Below, piece after piece: positions 1 through 4,899 of a DNA stretch of 8,079 nt. The stretch is taken from positions 1 to 8,079 of the forward strand of contig JADDPV010000199.1 in NCBI GenBank assembly GCA_016781705.1. Direction: 5' to 3'. The stretch's first letter is position 1. Every line of letters starts with the position of its first letter. The notes beneath the pieces are model-generated. The model had not been told where the DNA came from, made no database searches, and was given only the letters and a program-made list of their open reading frames with translations. The translations under genes and the position numbers were made by a program. Source of the stretch: Rubrobacter sp. (GTDB lineage Bacteria; Actinomycetota; Rubrobacteria; Rubrobacterales; Rubrobacteraceae).

Positions 1-166
1 GGCAGCCGAAGGTCCGGGCGATGGTGTAGGAGGTCTCGCCCCTGGCGCTGGCGAGCAGGATCTGGCAACGGCGTAGGACGAAGGCATCCTTCGAGCGCCG
101 GAGGCCCGCCTCCAAGGCCTCGCGCTCGGCGTCCGAGAGCGGACGCACGAAGATAGGTTTTCTCAT
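1..166 (-). CDS. IS630-family transposase, N-terminal part (gene runs off the left edge)
   Basis: Translating the minus strand from the ATG at 166-164 gives 55 residues with no stop, beginning MRKPIFVRPLSDAEREALEA and continuing to the window edge. The stretch 'VLRRCQILLASARGETSYTIARTFGC' is cut here into its recognisable parts: an 'LRRCQILLAS' helix, then 'SYTIARTFGC', the start of a helix-turn-helix. This pattern (basic helix, RAxILL-like segment, then xxIAxxLG) is typical of the N-terminal DNA-binding domain of IS630/Tc1-like transposases. The DDE catalytic domain would lie to the left of the window, so activity cannot be judged. Upstream of the ATG there is only a weak GAGGGG at about 14 bases. 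A stand-alone helix-turn-helix protein or the first ORF of a two-ORF IS630 element is also possible. Confidence 0.75.
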   Translation of the reverse strand, partial: MRKPIFVRPLSDAEREALEAGLRRSKDAFVLRRCQILLASARGETSYTIARTFGC

Positions 167-204
167 GCATCGGAGGATAACCCCTCGCCTACCGTCTCGT
201 CTGA
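1..204 (-). mobile_element. End of an IS630-like insertion sequence (boundary not determined)
   Basis: The transposase start codon is at 166, and IS630 elements usually begin within a few tens of bases of it. The element therefore probably ends somewhere between about 185 and 240, where the reading frame of the methyltransferase remnant begins (frame open from 205). I could not identify a terminal inverted repeat because the other end of the element is outside the window. TA dinucleotides, the usual IS630 target, occur at 190-191 and 213-214. The right boundary given here is a placeholder. Confidence 0.35.
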
Positions 205-783
205 GCAAGCACTAGGCTGCCGGACGGCACGCCCGACCGGACCAACGAGCGCTCCGACGTTGTGCATGATCTTCTCGACGACCTGGGCCGCCGGATATCT
301 GAGCTCGGTGGGCAGCGTCGGGAGGCGATCGAGAATTTCGTCCTGGACCTTGAAGGGGTGCTCCCCGCGAAGGACCTGCAGAAGATAGGCCGTCTTTGGA
401 CGCCGCCTCAGGTCCCAAGACCTGGTGCAAAAGATTACGAGAAAAAGCTCGCCAGCCTCGCCGATTTGATGGTCGAGGCCCGCGGGTTGCTCGGTCCACT
501 CACTGATGGGCGGATCGAACTGCGCGAGGACGCAGGCCGCTTAGGAGAGGAACAATGGAAGTGGCTGCTGAAGCACCGGCTGAAAAAGGTCGTCGGTCTC
601 TCTGATCTGGTTCGCGTCCACAGGGGCCACCGAGTGGGCATCGCGGCGTTTGAGGACGAGATCTCAGGCACTCTCGGCCTGATCGACCGGGTCGTGTACG
701 CGCTGTACAGTTTGGGTGAGGAGGAGATAGCCGTGGTGGAGGGCGTCGCAGGCGCGCGCGACCTTGGTGAGGATCGGCCGTGA
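205..783 (+). pseudogene. C-terminal remnant of an Eco57I-like (type IIG) restriction-modification methyltransferase
   Basis: The frame is open from 205 to the TGA at 781-783; the first plausible start is a GTG at 262, giving 173 residues. Just before it the frame reads 'ERSDVVHDLLDDLGRR', and near the end it reads 'IDRVVYALYSLGEEEIAVVE' (about residues 141-160 from the GTG). Both match the C-terminal region of large type IIG/Eco57I-like DNA methyltransferase-endonucleases, which commonly end in a 'VYxLYGLTEEEIAIVEG'-like motif. The methyltransferase motifs (FxGxG, NPPY) and any nuclease domain are absent: a gene usually over 1000 residues long is reduced to its tail. Homology appears to begin close to the IS630 end, so truncation by the insertion or by a later deletion is the simple explanation. 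No good ribosome-binding site precedes the GTG. The family match is recognised by eye, not by search. Confidence 0.65.
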
Positions 784-907
784 CCGCCGTAAAGGTCCAC
801 GCTGCAAGCGGGCCGGATCGTGTTCCCAGTGGGTGGCTTCGAGGCGGCCCGTGTTGTCGACCGCCTTCCCTGCTGCACGGCGCGGTGACCAAACGGGGAG
901 TGCGAAA
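784..907. other. Intergenic stretch between two gene remnants
   Basis: These 124 bases separate the methyltransferase tail from the nuclease start. The nuclease frame is open back to about 764, but the upstream codons show no family-like sequence, and the ribosome-binding site at 895-900 fixes the ATG at 908. I see no RNA gene, terminator or repeat here. Confidence 0.5.
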
Positions 908-2034
908 ATGACATCTGACGAAGAGCTGATCTTCCGGGTCCCGGTCGAGGGTGCCGCGGAACCTTTGAAGGTCGTGAGCCTTGCCGAGATAGGCTACAAG
1001 GAGAGAGAGCACCTGCAAAGTTGGGTGGAAGAGAACCCCGAGATCGTGGGCCCGGGGCTGCTGCTTGTCACGGCCGAGCTCGACCAGTGGCGCTTCGGTG
1101 CCGCGCGCGTCGCTGACCGTCTGGACCTGCTCTTTCTTACCTCCACCAGCGCGCCGCTAGTAGCGGAGCTCAAGAGGGGAAAGGCCCCGGACACCGTGGA
1201 CCTGCAGGCCCTCAAGTACGCTGCCTACTGCTCTCAGCTGACCGTGGAGGACGTCGTGAAAGCCTATGGCATTCACCGAAAGATAGGAGTCGAAGAAGCA
1301 AGGGCGGACGTCTTCGAGCACGCCCCGTCGCTTTCGGAGGACGGGCTGGGCCCCGTGCGGGTGCGACTGTTGGCCGAGCGCTTCAGGCCATCGGTGACCA
1401 CCACGGTCATGTGGCTGCACCAGGAGCTCGGGCTGGACGTCGGCTGCGTGAGGCTGACGGCGAGGCGCCCGCCCGGCGGGAGCGCGGTCGTCTCCTCCGC
1501 CTCGTGCTACCGCCGCCGGCCGCCGAGGACTACCTCGTGGGGGTAAGGCGCCGCGAGGGCGAGGAGGAGAGGCTGCGAAAGGGTCGCCCCGAGCGCAAAC
1601 CCAACGCCGTGCCGCGCCTGCTCGCCGCCGGGGCGATCCCGGTCGGCGCAAAGCTCAGACTCAGGCTCGAGAGCCTCACCCAGAAAGAGCAGGAGTTCGT
1701 GGGCCCGCTACTGGGAGAGGACCGTTCTGCCGGCGAGGCCGAATGGACGGGCAAGAGCGCCAACGCGGCGCTCGCGTGGGCCAAGGACGGCAACGCGTAT
1801 TCGGCCTCGGGGGCGGTGGTGAAGGTTTTGCAGCTCTCCGGCGCCAGGTCCGAGTCGGACGGTGGCAGCGCCCACGGGCCGATCCACTGGGAGCTGGCTG
1901 AGGACGGGCGCACCCTCTGGGAGATCGCCGAGTCGCTGCCCGACGCGCACGCGGCCGCCGCGGACCTCGGCGCGACGGAAGGCGGGGACGCCGGCGTCTC
2001 GGGTGGATCGGTCACGCCGTTCGTGGGCGGGTGA
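908..2034 (+). pseudogene. PD-(D/E)XK nuclease-like protein (NucS/DUF91-like), broken by a frameshift
   Basis: An ATG at 908 follows GGGGAG at 895-900 with 7 bases of spacing. Residues 38-112 show a PD-(D/E)XK core: 'SWVEENPEI' with Glu43 or Glu46, 'DRLDLLFL' (Asp70/Asp73), 'LVAELKRGK' with the ExK pair Glu88/Lys90, then 'DLQALKYAAY' (Gln100, Tyr104), as in NucS-like endonucleases. After 'WLHQELGLDVGCVRLTA' (to about 1462) sense is lost and the frame stops at 1544-1546. Good coding resumes in the -1 frame from about 1480 ('GRLLRLVLPPPAAEDYLV') and runs to TGA 2032-2034. Joined, the product would be about 375 residues. The C-terminal half ('LLAAGAIPVGAKLRL', then 'GPIHWELAEDGRTLWEI') resembles a small restriction-associated domain (RAMA/DUF4357-like), which I hold loosely. 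One base is missing around 1465-1500, either a real mutation or a sequencing error in a G/C-rich run. Substrate is unknown. Confidence 0.7.
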
Positions 2035-2068
2035 CGTAGAGCAGGGGCACGAAGGGCGGCGAGGTCCA

Positions 2069-2437
2069 TCACGCCTCCTCCACCGTGACCTCGCCGCCGG
2101 GCGACACCGCCACGGTGAGGACGCTCCCGCGCAAAAGCGTCATGCCCACGAGCGGGCCGCCCTGCGTCACGAGCACCCGGACCGCGCGCTCGCGACCGTG
2201 CCACAGGACGCGCGCCCGGTAATAGTCGGTTTCCACCGCGCTCCCGTCGGCGAGCACGGCGACGCCCCGGCCGACGAAGGGCAGGGACAGGGATCCCACG
2301 ACGTCCGGCGGTAGGCACAGGGAACCCGTGAAGCCGGTGTCCACGGTGGCCTCGACCTCGGTCCGGGTCCCGGAGCGGCCTATCACCGTCAGGGGGAGCA
2401 GCGCCTCGCGCGCACCGCCGTCCACCCATCCGCGCAT
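2069..2437 (-). CDS. Clan AA (retropepsin-like) aspartic protease
   Basis: The product is 122 residues from the ATG at 2437-2435; a GTG immediately upstream (2440-2438) would add one residue. The active-site triad is clear: 'ATVDTGFTGSLCLP' has Asp-Thr-Gly at about residues 33-35 (counted from the ATG), followed by the 'GRGVAVLADGS' flap-like segment and 'PLVGMTLLRG', matching the conserved hydrophobic-hydrophobic-Gly region of single-domain clan AA proteases. Such proteins act as homodimers, each chain supplying one Asp. There is no signal peptide or membrane segment, so it is probably cytoplasmic. It is last in a four-gene minus-strand operon, 36-39 bases after the stop of the 89-residue protein. 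Its substrate is unknown; the small neighbour, the XRE repressor or the ImmA protease are candidates by position only. No strong ribosome-binding site is visible, so translation may be coupled to the gene before it. It ends 34 bases from the convergent nuclease gene, with no clear terminator hairpin between them. Confidence 0.85.
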   Translation of the reverse strand: MRGWVDGGAREALLPLTVIGRSGTRTEVEATVDTGFTGSLCLPPDVVGSLSLPFVGRGVAVLADGSAVETDYYRARVLWHGRERAVRVLVTQGGPLVGMTLLRGSVLTVAVSPGGEVTVEEA

Positions 2438-2476
2438 CACCGCGCCGGCGTCACCACGGGCGGGGGCAACACTGCG

Positions 2477-2749
2477 CTAGCGGAAGGCGCCGGCGCCGAT
2501 GCGGTGGGCGGGCGCGGGTTCCCCGCCCGGCCCGACACGGGAGAAGAAGAACAGCGCGTCCGGGTGCCTTGCCTCCGCGCGCGCGAAGGCTTCCTCCTCG
2601 TCCGCGGCGACCTCGTAGTCGCCGCTCTGGACGTCGATGACCACAAAGGCGCCCTCGTCCTTCGGACCCAGCCTGGGACGGACGCGGCGCTCGTAGATCT
2701 CCTGACCGCGAGGCACGATGCTCTCTTTCGGCGTTCGGGAGCCGTCCAT
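2477..2749 (-). CDS. Small acidic hypothetical protein paired with the aspartic protease
   Basis: The product is about 90 residues from the ATG at 2749-2747 to the TAG at 2479-2477. The N-terminal part 'GQEIYERRVRPRLGPKDEG' is basic; it is followed by 'FVVIDVQSGDYEVAADEEEA', a likely beta-hairpin plus acidic helix, and a tail 'HRIGAGAFR'. There are no membrane segments or known catalytic motifs. I recognise the 'EIYE.RxRPxLxPxDxGKFVVIDVxTGDYE' pattern as a recurrent small protein beside clan AA aspartic proteases, which suggests a two-gene module, perhaps antitoxin-like or protease substrate/partner, but the function is not established. The ATG lies 4 bases after the stop of the ImmA/IrrE gene, and GAGGT at 2761-2765 (minus strand) may serve as a distant ribosome-binding site. 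It is the third gene of the minus-strand operon. It is not a ubiquitin-like protein: the tail has no terminal glycine and no beta-grasp pattern is apparent. Confidence 0.75.
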   Translation of the reverse strand: MDGSRTPKESIVPRGQEIYERRVRPRLGPKDEGAFVVIDVQSGDYEVAADEEEAFARAEARHPDALFFFSRVGPGGEPAPAHRIGAGAFR

Positions 2750-2753
2750 GCCC

Positions 2754-3290
2754 CTAGCCTACCTCTGCGGAAACCCAGTCGGGAACGAGCCCCAACCTGG
2801 TTAGGCGTATCGTCAAAGCCTGCGCGCTCACGCCGAAACGCGCCGCCAGGCGCCGGATGGACATATCATCCAGGGCGTCGATCGGGCGCTCATTGAGCCG
2901 CTCCTTGAGTTCCTCCCTGGGCATCAAAAGCTCGGCCGCAAACGCGTTCGCGGCTATCTCCTGCTGCTTGACCCCGCCGGAGGAGGTCTCGTCTCTGAAG
3001 AAGACGGGCGACCTGTCCACGAAGAGATCGCTGCATTCCTGGTGTAGCAGATAGTGCGCGAGCTCGTGGGCTATCGTGAACCTTTGCCGGTTGGGGTGAT
3101 GCCTATCGTTCACTCCGATGATGCCGTGGCCGGCTTTCACGACGAGCACACCCGACACGGAGTCGTCGAGCTCCTGCCTCACGACCGTCACGTTGCGTGC
3201 CCTGGCGATCCCCTCGACGTCCACGGGAATCCCGTAACCCTCTTCTCGAAGGATTCGCCGCGCCGCGTCGATCGCCTCGCGTTGCAACAA
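2754..3290 (-). CDS. ImmA/IrrE-family zinc metalloendopeptidase
   Basis: This 178-residue protein has the family's features: 'RFTIAHELAHYLLH' contains the HExxH zinc motif (His75, Glu76, His79), and 'EIAANAFAAELLMP' holds the third ligand (Glu111) and the characteristic ANxFAxxLLMP helix. The C-terminal 'MSIRRLAARFGVSAQALTIRL' is the helical, HTH-like tail common in the family. ImmA/IrrE proteases cleave a partner XRE-type repressor, relieving repression during DNA damage or other stress (ImmA-ImmR of ICEBs1, IrrE-DdrO of Deinococcus). The start is a TTG at 3290-3288, chosen because a strong AAAGGAGG (3304-3297, minus strand) sits 6 bases before it and the protein then begins at the usual family position. 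It lies 1 base after the stop of the XRE gene, so the two are cotranscribed and coupled. It is probably cytoplasmic, with the upstream XRE protein as its substrate. Confidence 0.9.
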   Translation of the reverse strand: MLQREAIDAARRILREEGYGIPVDVEGIARARNVTVVRQELDDSVSGVLVVKAGHGIIGVNDRHHPNRQRFTIAHELAHYLLHQECSDLFVDRSPVFFRDETSSGGVKQQEIAANAFAAELLMPREELKERLNERPIDALDDMSIRRLAARFGVSAQALTIRLTRLGLVPDWVSAEVG

Positions 3291-3291
3291 G

Positions 3292-3618
3292 CTAGTCCTC
3301 CTTTAAGCTCCTTAGGAACTCCACCAACCTCGGCGTCAGTTGCTCGCTAACGCCGTCCACCTCGACGGTTGCCGTCGGCGTTTCCCCGACCTGCTCGACG
3401 GTCGGCAAAACGTATGACACCTCCACGTCGAGCGCGGCGCACAGCTTGTACAGCAGATGAAGCGGAAGCTTCTGGCGTCCGGCCTCTATGTTGGTAACGG
3501 AGGTGCGCAAAACGCCCACCTCGTCCGCCAACTGCGCTTGAGTCGTGTTCGTCTCGACCCGTCGTCTTCTCAAGCGCTCGCCGATCGTGGTGTACAGAAG
3601 CTTTTCGTTTACCTCCAC
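3292..3618 (-). CDS. XRE-family helix-turn-helix transcriptional repressor (partner of the ImmA/IrrE protease)
   Basis: From the GTG at 3618-3616 the protein has 108 residues. The N-terminal part is a five-helix XRE/Cro-C1 domain: 'IGERLRRRRVETNTTQAQLA' is helices 1-2, 'VLRTSVTNIEAGRQKLPLHL' is the recognition helix with the typical SxTNIExGRQxLPL pattern, and 'LYKLCAALDVEVSYVLP' is the closing part. The C-terminal part ('VSEQLTPRLVEFLRSLKED') is probably an oligomerisation or cleavage region. A longer frame to a TTG at 3654 exists but would contain both promoter boxes, so the GTG is preferred; it lies about 8 bases after the -10 box, implying a leaderless message. The gene is the first of the minus-strand operon and is divergent from the ubiquitin-like operon. 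By analogy with ImmR and DdrO it should repress its own promoter, and possibly the divergent one, until cleaved by the adjacent metalloprotease. That link is inference. Confidence 0.88.
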   Translation of the reverse strand: MEVNEKLLYTTIGERLRRRRVETNTTQAQLADEVGVLRTSVTNIEAGRQKLPLHLLYKLCAALDVEVSYVLPTVEQVGETPTATVEVDGVSEQLTPRLVEFLRSLKED

Positions 3619-3625
3619 GACCGGG

Positions 3626-3654
3626 ATTATAGACAATTTACAGCACCAAGTCAA
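3626..3654 (-). promoter_or_regulatory. Near-consensus sigma-70-type promoter of the XRE/ImmA operon
   Basis: Read on the minus strand, TTGACT (3654-3649) and TATAAT (3631-3626) are separated by exactly 17 bases. The expected transcription start, about 7-8 bases after the -10 box, falls on or beside the GTG at 3618, so the transcript has essentially no leader. The -35 hexamer is one arm of the palindrome at 3649-3665. Confidence 0.8.
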
Positions 3655-3665
3655 TGTCGTTGACT
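3649..3665. promoter_or_regulatory. Palindromic operator candidate AGTCAA-N5-TTGACT
   Basis: A perfect 6-base inverted repeat with a 5-base spacer (AGTCAA TGTCG TTGACT) overlaps the -35 box of the repressor promoter. Further TTGAC half-sites follow on the plus strand at 3676-3680 and 3695-3699, with an inverted GTCA at 3687-3690. This is the size and position expected for an XRE dimer site that blocks its own promoter. Assignment to this XRE protein is inference from position. Confidence 0.6.
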
Positions 3666-3694
3666 GTTATTATTATTGACCAGGGTGTCAGGCG

Positions 3695-3723
3695 TTGACT
3701 TCCGTCGAGCGTGGTGCTAGCGT
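3695..3723 (+). promoter_or_regulatory. Candidate promoter of the MBL / E2-E1-JAB / patatin operon
   Basis: TTGACT (3695-3700) and TAGCGT (3718-3723, fitting the loose TAnnnT form) are 17 bases apart, placing transcription start near 3730 and leaving a leader of about 27 bases. The leader carries GAGGAGG at 3746-3752, 4 bases before the GTG at 3757. The -35 box is a TTGAC half-site like those in the neighbouring operator, so the same repressor could act here. The -10 box is weaker than that of the divergent promoter. Confidence 0.5.
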
Positions 3724-3756
3724 TCGTGCGTCATTTCACAAGGATGAGGAGGAATC

Positions 3757-4896
3757 GTGGCGCACAAGATCACCGTCTTCCCGGAGGGGAACGCCGACTC
3801 TTTATTGGTGGAACTGCACGATGGGCGGAAGCTGCTCTTCGACTACGCCAACAGACACGATCCCGAGGACGAATCCAACCGCTGCGTTGACCTCGCCGCC
3901 GCCCTGAAGGAGAGGCTCGTTGCGGCGCGACGTGACGCGTTCGATGTAGTGGCGTTTAGCCACCTCGACGGCGATCATATTGATGGTGCCACGGAGTTCT
4001 TCCACTTGAGGCACGACCCGCGCTATCAGGGTCAGGACAGGGTGAAGATAGAGGACCTGTGGGTGCCGGCCGCGCTCATTCTCGAGGAGGACCTCAAGGT
4101 CGAGGAGGCCAAGGTGCTCCAGGCGGAGGCCCGGTACCGTCTCGTGCAGGGAAGGGGGATCAGGGTATTCTCTCGCCCCGAATTGCTCCGGGAGTGGTTG
4201 CGCCGGCGGGGGATCAAACTGGAAGATCGGGAGCGCATTATCACCGACGCCGGGGGGCTTGTCCCCGGGTTCCGTAAGGAAGTTGACGGCGTCGAGTTTT
4301 TCGTCCATTCGCCGTTCGCCCTGCGGCAGAATGGCGAGCTCACGGACCGCAACCGCGACTCCCTGGTTATGCAGGCTACGTTCAACTACCAGGGGCGGGA
4401 GAGTCGGCTTTTCTTGAGCGCGGACAGCACCCACCAGGTGCTCACGGATATAGTCCGCATCACCCGCTACCATCGGAACGACGATCGGCTCGCGTGGGAC
4501 GTCATGAAGCTCCCTCACCACTGCTCCTACCTGTCGTTGAGCGACGACAAGGGCAAGGACGTTACGCAGCCTGTTGAGGACGTGAAGACCCTCTTCGAGA
4601 CCTTTGGCCAGCGCCGAGGCATTATGGTCTCGACGAGCAAGCCGATACCCTCCGACGACGGCGACGATCAGCCGCCGCACCGACAGGCGGCCAACTATTA
4701 CAAAGGTGTGGCTCACGCATCGGACGGTGAGTTCGTGGTCACCATGCAGCACCCCAAGCCCTCGCGTCCGGAACCGTTGGTCATCACCGTCGACGGGTTC
4801 GGCGCGCGCGTCGAGAAGGCGATCGCCGCGGGCAGTTCGATCGTCACGTCCCAAAACGCGCCCAGGGCGGGAAGGCGCTCGCCGAGGGCCGGCTGA
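3757..4896 (+). CDS. Metallo-beta-lactamase-fold hydrolase, ComEC-like, first gene of the ubiquitin-like operon
   Basis: The 379-residue product starts at GTG 3757 behind a strong GAGGAGG (3746-3752). The MBL core is complete: an N-terminal 'ADSLLVELHDGRKLLFDY' strand pair, the metal motif 'SHLDGDHIDG' (HxDxDH, His69, Asp71, Asp73, His74), 'LFLSADSTH' with the bridging Asp223, and 'LPHHCSYLSL' with His254/His255 where ComEC-type proteins usually have PHHGS. There is no signal peptide or membrane segment, so unlike ComEC it is a soluble cytoplasmic domain. Family members act on nucleic acids, nucleotides or other phosphoesters; the substrate here is unknown. Residues about 90-190 form a charged insertion between the metal motifs. 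The C-terminus is a low-complexity basic tail ending 'PRAGRRSPRAG', so the last residue is glycine. The next gene follows after 3 bases, implying translational coupling. MBL proteins are reported near prokaryotic E1/E2/JAB genes, which supports a shared role. Confidence 0.85.
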   Translation: MAHKITVFPEGNADSLLVELHDGRKLLFDYANRHDPEDESNRCVDLAAALKERLVAARRDAFDVVAFSHLDGDHIDGATEFFHLRHDPRYQGQDRVKIEDLWVPAALILEEDLKVEEAKVLQAEARYRLVQGRGIRVFSRPELLREWLRRRGIKLEDRERIITDAGGLVPGFRKEVDGVEFFVHSPFALRQNGELTDRNRDSLVMQATFNYQGRESRLFLSADSTHQVLTDIVRITRYHRNDDRLAWDVMKLPHHCSYLSLSDDKGKDVTQPVEDVKTLFETFGQRRGIMVSTSKPIPSDDGDDQPPHRQAANYYKGVAHASDGEFVVTMQHPKPSRPEPLVITVDGFGARVEKAIAAGSSIVTSQNAPRAGRRSPRAG

Positions 4897-4899
4897 GGG

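Noticed and set aside
2035..2068. Bidirectional terminator between the convergent nuclease and aspartic protease genes
   Set aside because: The 34 bases show no convincing hairpin or T-run on either strand.
1530..2429. Minus-strand open frame of 299 codons across the nuclease 3' half and the aspartic protease
   Set aside because: It is the shadow frame of two real genes, with Arg/Gly/Ala-rich low-complexity sequence.
2477..2749. The small acidic protein as the missing ubiquitin-like modifier
   Set aside because: It ends in GAFR without a terminal glycine, shows no beta-grasp pattern, and lies in the opposite operon next to an aspartic protease.
3619..3654. TTG start at 3654 for the XRE repressor
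   Set aside because: It would place the promoter's -35 and -10 boxes inside the coding sequence.
3666..3677. TTA repeats (TTATTATTATT) as a microsatellite or CRISPR-like repeat
   Set aside because: Only three to four units in an AT-rich promoter region, with no spacer structure; no CRISPR array is present in the window.
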